Below are positions 1-7,122 of a stretch of DNA of 8,669 nt, in pieces. The position numbers were made by a program, and so were the translations under genes. This DNA is from Oscillospiraceae bacterium (lineage in GTDB: Bacteria; Bacillota; Clostridia; Oscillospirales; Ruminococcaceae). Numbering within the stretch: position 1 is the stretch's first letter; each line of letters opens with the position of its first letter. The DNA lies in NCBI GenBank assembly GCA_019413245.1, contig DXNX01000013.1, positions 4,052 to 12,720 on the forward strand, given 5' to 3'. Below the pieces are notes generated by a model. That model made no database searches. It worked only from the letters and a program-made list of their open reading frames with translations, and was not told where the DNA came from.

Positions 1-1
1 G

Positions 2-2179
2 AACATCATCGCGGACCCCTCCCGCTGCAATGAAAAATACATCGCTCAGGCTGCACAGGATATTTCCAACCTGCTGGGCGGCAGCGTGTCTGCGGACAGC
101 ATCCTGGAAAAACTCAGTGATACCAACAGCCAGTACAAGGTCCTGGCAAAGAATGTGGACCTGCCCACCAAGGATGCGATCCTGGAATATGCCAACACCA
201 AGCGCCCGCTCAATGACGGCGACCCGGAAGAAGACTGGGAAACGGTGCTGAACATTTATACCGAACAGACATCCACCCGCAGCTACCCCTATGGCTCGTT
301 CCTGTCCTCGGTACTGGGCTTTACCAACGCCGACGGCGAGGGCATTTACGGCCTGGAAAAATCCTATCAGGAAGAGTTGGCCGGAACGCCCGGCCGGCGC
401 ATCACCAGCCAGAATGCCTGGGGCTATACGTCGGATGACGAGGGAGATCTGTACGAACCCATCAACGGGTACGACCTGCACCTGACCATTGACGATCAGG
501 TTCAGTCGGTGGTGGAAAAATATCTGGGCCAGGCCCTGAAAGAATACAGCGTCAAGAACCGCGGTACCGTCATTGTGATGGATGTCAATTCTGGCGCCAT
601 TCTTTCCATGGCGACCATGAGCCAGTTTGACCCCAACGACCCGTACACCATTGCGGACCCGGAGATGGCCGCCGTGTTGGACGATGAGACTCTGACTGCC
701 GATGAGATCGACCTGCTGCAGTCCCGCCTGGGTGAATCGGCGGTGGCTTCCATCGTGGAGGACGGGGTGCTCAGCTCGGACGAGTATTCCACCCTGCAGG
801 GTTATATCCGCGAAGCCCAGTGGAAGAATAAGAGCGTGACCGAACTGTATTACCCCGGCTCTGTCTTCAAGCTGGTCACGGCGGCTTCGGCCCTGGATTC
901 CGGCCTGATGGATGCCAGCCAGGTTTTCTACTGCAACGGCAAACTGACCGTCAACGAAGGCACGCCGTGGGAGCATACCTACGGCTGCGCCAACGACAGC
1001 ATTCACGGTCCTCTGGACATGGCGGGCGCGCTGGAAAAGAGCTGCAACCTCTATTTCATCCAGGTGGCCGAGCTGATGACCCCGGAATTTTTCTATAACT
1101 ATTATCAGGCTTTTGGTCTGGATGAAGTGACCGGCGTTGATCTGCCCTATGAATCCAAGGGTATCTCCAAGACGCTGGCGGACATGGAACAGACCAACAC
1201 CGACCTGTATTCCACCGCCTTCGGTCAGACCCAGAAGCTCACCGCTATTCAGATGGCCACTGCCGTTTCTGCGGTGGTCAACGGCGGGTATCTGGTCACA
1301 CCCTATGTGGTGGACAACATGACCGACGATGCAGGCAACGTGGTCAGCCAGACCCAGCCCAATATCCGCCGTCAGGTCATCTCTGAGGATGTGAGCAAAC
1401 AGCTGTGCGCCATGATGGAGAATAACGTAGGCGGCGGACAGGAAGGCTATTCCTGCCGCAACGTCTATGTGGCCGGTTACTCCATCGGCGGCAAATCCGG
1501 TACGGCGGAGCAGCTGGACCGCAGCAAGCGTTCTGATGATGACTACCACAAGCAGATCAGCTTCGCCGCCGTCCTGCCTGCTGACGATCCCGAGATTCTG
1601 GTGTTCGCCGTGCTGGATGACCCCCGTTGGGTGGAAGACTTTGCCTCTCAGATCGTGGCTCCCATGGTGGGCAATATCATCAGTGAGATCGCTCCGTATC
1701 TTGGTATTGAGCGTGATGCCGATTATGTGGAACCCGAAAGCGTCAAGGTCCCCAACGCCGTTGGTTCCCGTTGGTCTTCCGCTCAGGCGGAACTGAACAA
1801 GCTGGGCCTGGGCCATCAGCTCATTGGTTCCGGCAGCGAGATCGTCTACCAGTACCCCTATTCCGGTACGTCGGTGCCGGCGGAATCCACCGTTTACTTC
1901 TATACGGATTCCACCACCGGCAGCCTGACCACAGTGCCGGATGTCACCGGCAAGACGGGTACCTTTGCCAGCCAGATTCTCAAATCGGCAAACCTGAACG
2001 TCAAAGTGGTAGGGGATACCAACGGAAAAGTGGTGTCTCAGGATGTACAGGCTTCTTCCAGTGTGGAATTCGGTACTATTGTGACCATCCAGACCGAGAG
2101 CGACACATCCACGGACACGACCGATACAACAGACACAACAAGTACTGATACAGATACAACTACGCAAGAAGGAGAATGA
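2..2179 (+). CDS. ftsI: Class B penicillin-binding protein with two PASTA domains, 5'-truncated (septal D,D-transpeptidase, FtsI/SpoVD type)
   Basis: This enzyme cross-links peptidoglycan stem peptides outside the membrane, probably at the division septum together with the FtsW encoded downstream. The reading frame enters from before the window, so the N-terminal cytoplasmic tail, the membrane anchor and the first part of the dimerisation domain are missing; 725 codons remain (residue 1 = Asn at base 2). The remaining dimerisation domain shows RSYPYG and GIYGLEKSYQEELAG. The transpeptidase has all three penicillin-binding motifs: SVFK with Ser at 860-862 and Lys at 869-871, SCN at 1040-1048, and KSGT at 1493-1504. 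Two PASTA domains follow (about 1739-1909 and 1928-2101), then an acidic Thr/Asp/Ser tail of about 25 residues. An acidic insertion precedes the SxxK motif (about 644-820). Two PASTA domains recall PBP2B of Bacillus, and one would be usual for SpoVD, so a vegetative division role is favoured, but a sporulation paralogue cannot be excluded. Confidence 0.95.
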   Translation, partial: NIIADPSRCNEKYIAQAAQDISNLLGGSVSADSILEKLSDTNSQYKVLAKNVDLPTKDAILEYANTKRPLNDGDPEEDWETVLNIYTEQTSTRSYPYGSFLSSVLGFTNADGEGIYGLEKSYQEELAGTPGRRITSQNAWGYTSDDEGDLYEPINGYDLHLTIDDQVQSVVEKYLGQALKEYSVKNRGTVIVMDVNSGAILSMATMSQFDPNDPYTIADPEMAAVLDDETLTADEIDLLQSRLGESAVASIVEDGVLSSDEYSTLQGYIREAQWKNKSVTELYYPGSVFKLVTAASALDSGLMDASQVFYCNGKLTVNEGTPWEHTYGCANDSIHGPLDMAGALEKSCNLYFIQVAELMTPEFFYNYYQAFGLDEVTGVDLPYESKGISKTLADMEQTNTDLYSTAFGQTQKLTAIQMATAVSAVVNGGYLVTPYVVDNMTDDAGNVVSQTQPNIRRQVISEDVSKQLCAMMENNVGGGQEGYSCRNVYVAGYSIGGKSGTAEQLDRSKRSDDDYHKQISFAAVLPADDPEILVFAVLDDPRWVEDFASQIVAPMVGNIISEIAPYLGIERDADYVEPESVKVPNAVGSRWSSAQAELNKLGLGHQLIGSGSEIVYQYPYSGTSVPAESTVYFYTDSTTGSLTTVPDVTGKTGTFASQILKSANLNVKVVGDTNGKVVSQDVQASSSVEFGTIVTIQTESDTSTDTTDTTDTTSTDTDTTTQEGE
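677..799 (+). repeat. Two degenerate acidic 15-residue repeats inside the PBP insertion
   Basis: Two copies (677-721 and 755-799) read LDDETLTADEIDLLQ and VEDGVLSSDEYSTLQ, spaced 26 residues apart. They share D, L, DE, L and Q at matching positions (6 of 15 identical, several others similar). They lie between the FDPN segment and the PGSVFK active-site motif, where most class B PBPs have only a short linker. The DNA copies are well diverged, so if this was a duplication it is old. The similarity is short and could also be chance within an acidic helical linker. Confidence 0.4.
2102..2164 (+). repeat. Low-complexity ACA/GAC-rich tract encoding the Thr/Asp/Ser tail of the PBP
   Basis: The last codons before the stop are an imperfect run of Asp, Thr and Ser triplets (TDTTDTTDTT pattern) built from short ACA, GAC and GAT units. 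The encoded tail is acidic, extracellular and almost certainly disordered. Such tracts can change length by slippage; whether this one varies between strains cannot be told from one sequence. Confidence 0.6.
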
Positions 2180-2184
2180 GGAGG
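2179..2184 (+). promoter_or_regulatory. Ribosome binding site of murF, overlapping the PBP stop codon
   Basis: AGGAGG starts at the last base of the PBP stop codon TGA (2177-2179) and ends 7 bases before the murF ATG at 2192. The close packing favours translational coupling of murF to the PBP and fixes the murF start. Confidence 0.85.
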
Positions 2185-2191
2185 GACCCGA

Positions 2192-3562
2192 ATGAAACCT
2201 ATTCATGCAAACGAACTGCTGGCCGGCCTGACGCTGGCCCGCCCGGTGGAAATTACGGCGGTTGTGACCGACAGCCGCAAGGTGCAGCCCGGCTGTGTCT
2301 TTGTCTGCTTCCCGGGCGCCCGGGTGGATGGACATGATTTTGCCGCTGCTGCCTACCAGGGCGGGGCCGAATATGTGATTGCCAACCACCCGGTGGACGG
2401 CGTACCGGAAGACCATCTGGTCATCACGCCCTCCAGCCACATGGCCATGCTGCGGATGGCTTCCAATTATCGGACTCTTTTCAGCCCGCTGATGATCGGT
2501 GTGACCGGTTCGGTGGGCAAGACCACCACCAAGGAATTCTGCTATGCGGTATTGTCGGTCTTCGGCAATACCCTCAAGACCGAGGGCAACCAGAATAACG
2601 AGATCGGTCTGCCCAATACGTTGTTCCGCCTGGAGGATGCCACCGAATATGCGGTGGTGGAAATGGGCATGAGCGCACTGGGCGAAATCGCCCGCCTGAC
2701 CCGTACGGCACGGCCTTCCGCGGGCATCATCACCATGATCGGGGTGTCCCATCTGGAAAATCTTGGCAGCCGTGAGAATATACTGAAGGCAAAGCTGGAA
2801 ATCTGCCAGGGCCTGCCGGACGGAGCGCCGCTGGTCCTGAACGGGGATGATGAGCTGCTGCGGGGAGCCGCACTGCCGGCCCGTCTGCGTCCGGTCTGGT
2901 TCAGCCTGGAAGATACCGGCGCGGACGTCTGCGCCGTGGATATCCGGGATGAAGGAAAAGGCACCTCGTTCACCCTGCGGGATCAGGAACACGGGGACTT
3001 CCCGGTGTATATTCCCACCCAGGGGCTGCATACGGTCCGGGATGCGTTGGCTGCCTATGCGGCCGCTACCCGCCTGGGACTGGACCCTGCCCGCGCAGCC
3101 GCAGCACTTTCCAACTACCAGACCACCGGCATGCGCCAGAACATTGTGCATCATGGCGGGGTCGCCTTCATTGAAGATTGCTACAATGCCAGCCCCGACA
3201 GCATGCGTGCGGCGCTGGACATCCTGAACCGCCAGATTCCCGGGCCGGACGGCCGCCGCATTGCGGTGCTGGGGGATATGCTGGAACTGGGTTCTGCCTC
3301 CGAACAGGCGCACAGTCAGACCGGTGAATGGGCGGCCGAAGTGGTGGATATTCTGCTGGCAGTGGGGCCGAACAGCGCCGCCATGGCCGAGGCGGCGAGC
3401 CAAAAAGTAACAACATTGCATTGCCAAAATACGCAGGAAGTAGTAGAATATCTAAGGTCGCATCTGCGCCCCGGTGATGTGGTTTTGGCCAAGGCCAGCC
3501 ACGCCATGCAGTTCGAAGAAATGCTGCATAGCCTGTACGCGGAACTTCCCGACCACGCATAA
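2192..3562 (+). CDS. murF: UDP-N-acetylmuramoyl-tripeptide--D-alanyl-D-alanine ligase MurF
   Basis: This cytoplasmic ATP-dependent ligase joins D-Ala-D-Ala to UDP-MurNAc-tripeptide, the last soluble step before MraY. The 456-residue length is normal for the family. The N-terminal substrate domain (about 1-100) is followed by the ATP-binding P-loop GVTGSVGKTTTKE at residues 103-115, the MurF-typical NQNNEIGLPNTLF at 133-145, and VEMGMSALGEI at 156-166. The C-terminal domain holds DCYNASPDSMRAAL (329-342) and VLGDMLELG (359-367). Near the end, VLAKASHAM stands where many MurF proteins have a KGSR-type motif, a mild deviation. The ATG is set by an AGGAGG 7 bases upstream. Codons from about 3402 to 3456 are AT-rich and unusual for this gene (several GTA and ACA, one CTA, one AGG) and coincide with a likely internal promoter. 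The gene follows the PBP directly, with no murE between them. Confidence 0.97.
   Translation: MKPIHANELLAGLTLARPVEITAVVTDSRKVQPGCVFVCFPGARVDGHDFAAAAYQGGAEYVIANHPVDGVPEDHLVITPSSHMAMLRMASNYRTLFSPLMIGVTGSVGKTTTKEFCYAVLSVFGNTLKTEGNQNNEIGLPNTLFRLEDATEYAVVEMGMSALGEIARLTRTARPSAGIITMIGVSHLENLGSRENILKAKLEICQGLPDGAPLVLNGDDELLRGAALPARLRPVWFSLEDTGADVCAVDIRDEGKGTSFTLRDQEHGDFPVYIPTQGLHTVRDALAAYAAATRLGLDPARAAAALSNYQTTGMRQNIVHHGGVAFIEDCYNASPDSMRAALDILNRQIPGPDGRRIAVLGDMLELGSASEQAHSQTGEWAAEVVDILLAVGPNSAAMAEAASQKVTTLHCQNTQEVVEYLRSHLRPGDVVLAKASHAMQFEEMLHSLYAELPDHA
3421..3449 (+). promoter_or_regulatory. Candidate sigma-A promoter inside murF, reading toward mraY-ftsW-murG
   Basis: TTGCCA at 3421-3426 matches the -35 consensus at 5 of 6 positions, and TAGAAT at 3444-3449 matches the -10 consensus at 5 of 6. 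The spacer is exactly 17 bases. The region just upstream (about 3402-3420) is A-rich. The expected transcription start is near 3455-3457, leaving a leader of about 140 bases before the mraY ATG. The surrounding patch uses AT-rich codons unlike the rest of murF, which suggests the DNA is kept for a non-coding purpose. Seen directly: the boxes and spacing. Inferred: that it is active. Confidence 0.6.
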
Positions 3563-3580
3563 GACTACAACCTGAACTTT

Positions 3581-3587
3581 GGGGGAA
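3581..3587 (+). promoter_or_regulatory. Non-canonical G-run ribosome binding site of mraY
   Basis: GGGGGAA ahead of the mraY ATG is the only purine run in the 32-base gap after murF. It can pair with the anti-Shine-Dalgarno only with G-U wobbles, in contrast to the AGGAGG/GGGAGG sites of the neighbouring genes. The spacing of 9 bases from the last G to the ATG at 3595 is normal; the alternative ATG at 3601 would be too far away (15 bases). This fixes the start at 3595 and hints at weaker initiation for mraY. Confidence 0.6.
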
Positions 3588-3594
3588 TTACCAT

Positions 3595-4608
3595 ATGGGG
3601 ATGATCGTGTCCTGGATGCTGATCGCGGCGGCTATCGTTGCGTTCTGCGTCACTGTTGTTTCGGGCTTTTTCCTGATCCCGGCTCTGCACCGCCTGCACT
3701 TTGGCCAAACCATCCGGGAGGACGGACCTACCTGGCACAATAAAAAGCAGGGCACTCCCACCATGGGCGGCCTGTGCTTTATACTGGGCATTTTGCTGGC
3801 ATGTGGTGTGGTGTATGCAGGCCTTTCGGCCCGGGCACCGGAACTGGTAGCGCCGCAGCAGGTACAGGGGGGACTACTGGTCCTGTTCCTGGCCTTCGGC
3901 TCGGGCGTGATCGGCTTTCTGGATGACTTCATCAAGGTGGTGCGCCACCGCAATCTGGGGCTGTATGCCTGGCAGAAACTGATCATGCAGTTCATTGTCA
4001 CCGGTGCCTTCATGGCCGGACTGCACAGCCTGGGTCTGATGACCACCATCATCATGGTGCCGGTCGCCGGTGCTGTGGACCTGGGGATTCTGTACTATCC
4101 CATTGCCTTCTTCGGTATCATTTTCCTGGTGAATGCCGTCAATCTGACCGACGGTCTGGATGGCCTGTGCTCCTGCGTGACCTTTGTGTCCATGCTGGGG
4201 TATCTGCTGGCCGCCAGCATGCTGGGATTTTACCATGTGGCGGTGCTGTCCACCGCCACTGCAGCCGCCTGCGCCGGATTCCTGGTCTGGAACTTCTATC
4301 CTGCCAAGGTGTTCATGGGGGATACCGGAAGTATGTTCCTGGGCGGCATGGTCACGGCCCTTGCCTTTGTGATGGGCCGTCCCGAACTTGTGATCTTCTT
4401 CGGCATCGTATTTATCTGGGATGCCATGACCGTTGTGATTCAGCGCGTGTACTACAAGGCAACCCACGGTAAACGGATTTTCCGTATGACGCCGATTCAT
4501 CATGCCTTTGAGATGCGCGGCTGGAAAGAAGCCCGTATTGATGCCTTCTTCAGCCTCATCGCTGTGATGGGTGTGGCGCTTGGGCTTTTGTACATTTATC
4601 TTGCGTAA
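3595..4608 (+). CDS. mraY: Phospho-N-acetylmuramoyl-pentapeptide transferase MraY (lipid I synthase)
   Basis: This integral membrane enzyme transfers phospho-MurNAc-pentapeptide from UDP to undecaprenyl phosphate, making lipid I at the inner leaflet. The 337 residues are hydrophobic throughout, with about ten membrane segments expected for the family. Signatures in order: GQTIREDGPTWHNKKQGTPT (37-56), the aspartate pair FLDDFIK with D110 and D111, NAVNLTDGLDGL (180-191), NFYPAKVFMGDTGSMFLGG (233-251) with the catalytic-region Asp243, and TPIHHAFEMRGW (299-310). In most MraY proteins the last motif reads HHH; here the third position is Ala304 (codon GCC at 4504-4506). The FVxExxSVIxQ-like segment reads FIWDAMTVVIQ, also slightly divergent. 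Both differences are probably lineage traits, since everything else is intact. The gene sits between murF and ftsW, where Bacillus would have murD after mraY. Confidence 0.97.
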   Translation: MGMIVSWMLIAAAIVAFCVTVVSGFFLIPALHRLHFGQTIREDGPTWHNKKQGTPTMGGLCFILGILLACGVVYAGLSARAPELVAPQQVQGGLLVLFLAFGSGVIGFLDDFIKVVRHRNLGLYAWQKLIMQFIVTGAFMAGLHSLGLMTTIIMVPVAGAVDLGILYYPIAFFGIIFLVNAVNLTDGLDGLCSCVTFVSMLGYLLAASMLGFYHVAVLSTATAAACAGFLVWNFYPAKVFMGDTGSMFLGGMVTALAFVMGRPELVIFFGIVFIWDAMTVVIQRVYYKATHGKRIFRMTPIHHAFEMRGWKEARIDAFFSLIAVMGVALGLLYIYLA

Positions 4609-4610
4609 CA

Positions 4611-4643
4611 TCCTGCACCGTTCCCTTTGCAGGAAAGGAGGGA
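4611..4643 (+). promoter_or_regulatory. Structured ftsW leader: strong Shine-Dalgarno inside a possible H-type pseudoknot
   Basis: A perfect 7-bp inverted repeat, TCCTGCA (4611-4617) with TGCAGGA (4628-4634), spans a 10-base loop. Within that loop, TCCCTT (4622-4627) can pair with GAGGGA (4638-4643; five Watson-Crick pairs and one T-G). The second pairing takes up most of the Shine-Dalgarno AGGAGG (4636-4641), which lies 9 bases before the GTG at 4651. The two helices cross, so together they would make a compact pseudoknot masking the ribosome site. The ribosome binding site itself is secure; the fold is a hypothesis read by eye. Confidence 0.45.
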
Positions 4644-4650
4644 CCTGCCC

Positions 4651-5922
4651 GTGACAGCTGCACAGTTTCTTGACCTTGCCTTCGGCAATCTGATTCGCTT
4701 TTTCCGTGATGCCGCATTCCGCAAGGAAGACCATGGGCCTGTTTCGTGGGGGTTCGTCGGTACGCTGCTGCTGGTGCTGTGTTATGGCCTGATCATGCTG
4801 TTTTCTTCCAGCTATGTTACGGCCTATTACCGGTTTGATGACATTTACCACTACATAAAGCCACAGGCTATTCTGGCGGTTCTTGGTCTGCTTCTGATGT
4901 GGTTTATCTCCAACATTGATTACCATGCGCTGCGGCATCTGTATCTGCATCTGTATGTTATGCTGATGGCGCTGCTGGTACTGGCTCTTTTCAGCAAGGA
5001 GATCAATAACGTCCACCGCTGGGTCTATATCTTCGGCACCAACGTGCAGCCGTCGGAGATCGCTAAATTTGCGGTCATTCTGTGGATCGCCCTGTATACA
5101 GACAGTCATTATGAAAAACGGAACACGCTGGTGCATGGTATGATTATGCCGATTCTGCCGGTCCTTCCCATTGTGGTACTCCTGTATCTGGAACCGCATA
5201 ACTCGGCTATTCTGCTGATTTGCATGATTGCAGCAACCATGTTGCTGTGCGGCGGCTGTGCCCTGCGCTGGATGCCCCTGATGGCTGGTCTTGGTGTGCT
5301 GGGCATATACCTGATGCTGACGGCCAAGGGCAATGACGTTGCCAACGAGCGTCTGGGTGCCTGGGGTCTGTTTGCCGAAAGTGATGTGGATTTGGGGTAT
5401 CAGACGACCCAGAGCTTGTATTCCATCGCCTCCGGGGGTTTGACCGGCCTTGGTATCGGCAACAGCCGCCAGAAGGAACTGTGGCTGCCCGAAGCTACCA
5501 ATGACTTTATCTTCTCGGTCGTTTGTGAGGAACTGGGCTTTATCGGCGCACTGCTCTGCATCGGGCTGTTTGCAGCTCTGATCATCCAGGGCATCCTGAT
5601 TGCGCTGCGCTCGCCGGATTATTTCGGCAGCATGCTGGTGATTGGCATGATGGCCCAGATCGCCTGGCAGGTATTCTGTCATATCGGCGTTGTTACCGCC
5701 ACATTGCCCAACACGGGTATCAGTCTTCCGTTCTTTTCTTCTGGCGGCAGTAGCCTTTTGCTGCTGTTATGCGAGATGGGCGTCGTCTTGAGTGTATCAA
5801 GGGCCGGCAATGCACGCATTGCGGCCCAGCGACAGAAGAGGCAGGAAGAACTGATGCGCCGCCTGCACGGCGGAGAACCCACGCGCAAGGTGTATCGACG
5901 GCGGGAAAATGTCAGCGGCTGA
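4651..5922 (+). CDS. ftsW: FtsW/RodA/SpoVE-family SEDS peptidoglycan glycosyltransferase
   Basis: SEDS proteins polymerise lipid II into glycan strands in complex with a class B PBP, here presumably the one encoded at the left end. The product has 423 residues with about ten hydrophobic segments. Family marks: NNVHRWVYIFG followed by QPSEIAK (119-139), EPHNSA (181-186) in place of the commoner EPDxGT, LGYQTTQSLYSIASGGLTG (248-266), GIGNSRQKELWLPEATNDFI (268-287) with Asp285 aligning to the essential extracellular Asp of FtsW/RodA, and NTGISLPFFSSGG (354-366). The C-terminal tail after residue 384 is basic and cytoplasmic (KVYRRR near the end). The GTG start at 4651 is chosen because AGGAGG lies 9 bases upstream; the frame stays open back to a TTG at 4627, but that start would put the Shine-Dalgarno inside the gene. 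Position among mraY and murG favours FtsW or SpoVE over RodA. Confidence 0.93.
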   Translation: MTAAQFLDLAFGNLIRFFRDAAFRKEDHGPVSWGFVGTLLLVLCYGLIMLFSSSYVTAYYRFDDIYHYIKPQAILAVLGLLLMWFISNIDYHALRHLYLHLYVMLMALLVLALFSKEINNVHRWVYIFGTNVQPSEIAKFAVILWIALYTDSHYEKRNTLVHGMIMPILPVLPIVVLLYLEPHNSAILLICMIAATMLLCGGCALRWMPLMAGLGVLGIYLMLTAKGNDVANERLGAWGLFAESDVDLGYQTTQSLYSIASGGLTGLGIGNSRQKELWLPEATNDFIFSVVCEELGFIGALLCIGLFAALIIQGILIALRSPDYFGSMLVIGMMAQIAWQVFCHIGVVTATLPNTGISLPFFSSGGSSLLLLLCEMGVVLSVSRAGNARIAAQRQKRQEELMRRLHGGEPTRKVYRRRENVSG

Positions 5923-5950
5923 CGCCCACCGTTTTGGCACAGAGAGGGAA

Positions 5951-5957
5951 AGGGAGG
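5951..5957 (+). promoter_or_regulatory. Ribosome binding site of murG
   Basis: AGGGAGG in a purine-rich run ends 7 bases before the murG ATG at 5965 and fixes this start. The 42-base gap after ftsW shows no convincing promoter or terminator, so co-transcription with ftsW is likely. Confidence 0.8.
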
Positions 5958-5964
5958 AAACAAC

Positions 5965-7089
5965 ATGCGCGTTTTGATTGCAGCCGGCGGCACAGCCGGA
6001 CATATCAACCCTGCACTGGCTATTGCCGGCGCGCTGAAGAAGGCGGACCCGTCTGCGGAGATTCACTTTGCGGGACGCCGGGAAGGCATGGAATATGGCC
6101 TTGTCACGGCAGCCGGGTATCCGTTCCATCATATTGAGATCAACGGCTTCCAGCGCCGCCTGACCCTGAAAAACATTGGCCGCAACATCCAGGCCATCTA
6201 CCATCTGGCATTGTCCGGCCCCCGCACGGCGGCTATTCTGCGGGAAGTACAGCCGGACCTGGTCATCGGCTGCGGCGGTTACGTCAGCGGCCCGGTGGTC
6301 CGTGCGGCAGCCAAGAAGGGCATCAAAACCGCCATCCATGAGCAGAATGCGTTCCCCGGTGTGACCAACAAGCTCCTGGCCAAGGATGTGGATGTGGTTT
6401 TTGCCGCCAGTGCTGCGGCTGTGGAAAAGCTGGGCGCCCCTGATAAGACCCTGGTGGTGGGCAATCCTGTCCGCCCCGAAATCCTGACCCAGGACCGTGC
6501 CGCTGCCCGTGCGGCTATCGGCGCGGGGGACCGTACCGTGATTCTGAGCTTTGGCGGCAGTCTTGGTGCCCGCCGCATCAATGAAGTGGTGGGGGCACTC
6601 TGCGGTTGGGAACAGAAAACCAAGCAGAACGTCCTCCATCTGCATGCTACTGGCAGCCGGGGCGTACAGTTGTTCAAGGATCTGGCCGAACAGGAAGGCT
6701 TTACCCCCGGTCCCAATCTGGTGGTGAAGGAATATATCCAGAATATGCCGGAATTGCTGGCGGCCTCGGATCTGGTCATTTCTCGTTCCGGCGCTTTGAC
6801 GCTGGCTGAGCTGGAGGCCATGGGCCGTGCTGCCATCCTGATTCCCAGCCCGAACGTGGCCGAAAACCACCAGTATTACAACGCCCTGGAACTGCAAAAA
6901 GCCGGTGCGGCTGTGGTCATTGAAGAAAAAGACCTGACCCCGGAAAAGCTGATTGCCGCTGTGCAGGATTTGCTGGCTGCCCCCGGCAAACTGGCCGAAA
7001 TGGGGCGTCAGGCCCGGACTCTGGCCCAGCCGCGCAGCCTGGACATGATTACAGAACGTCTGCTTGCTCTGGTCAAAACCGGCCAGTAA
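5965..7089 (+). CDS. murG: UDP-GlcNAc:lipid I N-acetylglucosaminyltransferase MurG (lipid II synthase)
   Basis: MurG is a peripheral GT-B glycosyltransferase on the cytoplasmic face of the membrane that adds GlcNAc to lipid I to give lipid II, the substrate of FtsW. The 374-residue length is typical. The N-terminal acceptor domain has the glycine loop GGTAGHINPALAI (8-20; many relatives have GGTGGH), GCGGYVSGP (102-110) and HEQNAFPGVTN (125-135). The donor domain has FGGSLGARRIN (196-206), EYIQNMPELLAASDLVISR (256-274), GALTLAELEA (276-285) with Glu282 in the nucleotide-binding position, and NHQYYNA (301-307). It lies 42 bases after ftsW and is followed by a terminator-like hairpin, so it probably closes the mraY-ftsW-murG run. 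Confidence 0.97.
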   Translation: MRVLIAAGGTAGHINPALAIAGALKKADPSAEIHFAGRREGMEYGLVTAAGYPFHHIEINGFQRRLTLKNIGRNIQAIYHLALSGPRTAAILREVQPDLVIGCGGYVSGPVVRAAAKKGIKTAIHEQNAFPGVTNKLLAKDVDVVFAASAAAVEKLGAPDKTLVVGNPVRPEILTQDRAAARAAIGAGDRTVILSFGGSLGARRINEVVGALCGWEQKTKQNVLHLHATGSRGVQLFKDLAEQEGFTPGPNLVVKEYIQNMPELLAASDLVISRSGALTLAELEAMGRAAILIPSPNVAENHQYYNALELQKAGAAVVIEEKDLTPEKLIAAVQDLLAAPGKLAEMGRQARTLAQPRSLDMITERLLALVKTGQ

Positions 7090-7093
7090 GGCG

Positions 7094-7122
7094 AAAACGC
7101 CCCACCATGCGCGGGGCGTTTT
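7094..7122 (+). terminator. Terminator-like hairpin after murG
   Basis: AAAACGCCCC (7094-7103) and GGGGCGTTTT (7113-7122) form a perfect 10-bp stem with a 9-base loop, starting 4 bases after the murG stop. The GC-rich upper stem followed by T residues on the + strand resembles an intrinsic terminator, but the T-run is only four bases before GCGCG, so it may be leaky. It is nearly symmetrical and could also act weakly on the opposite strand. Since ftsQ follows in the same direction, it probably lowers rather than abolishes read-through. Confidence 0.65.

Noticed and set aside
86..88. GTG at 86 as the start of the PBP
   Set aside because: The frame stays open to base 2 with residues typical of the PBP dimerisation domain (NIIADPSRC), so this GTG is an internal valine codon and the gene begins before the window.
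677..799. EF-hand or dockerin calcium-binding repeats in the PBP insertion
   Set aside because: The repeats lack the full 12-residue loop with acidic residues at the required spacing.
4627..4629. TTG at 4627 as the ftsW start
   Set aside because: It would place the strong AGGAGG inside the coding region and has no ribosome site of its own; GTG at 4651 is well placed.
4611..4643. A preQ1 or other known riboswitch before ftsW
   Set aside because: The size and possible topology are reminiscent of preQ1-I, but the conserved bases of that class and its A-rich loop are not there, and a wall-synthesis gene is not an expected target.
3874..5682. A 602-codon open frame on the minus strand across mraY and ftsW
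   Set aside because: It lies opposite two clearly conserved membrane protein genes, is rich in His, Gln and Gly as antisense frames of such genes tend to be, and shows no domain I recognise. Long antisense frames are expected at this GC content.
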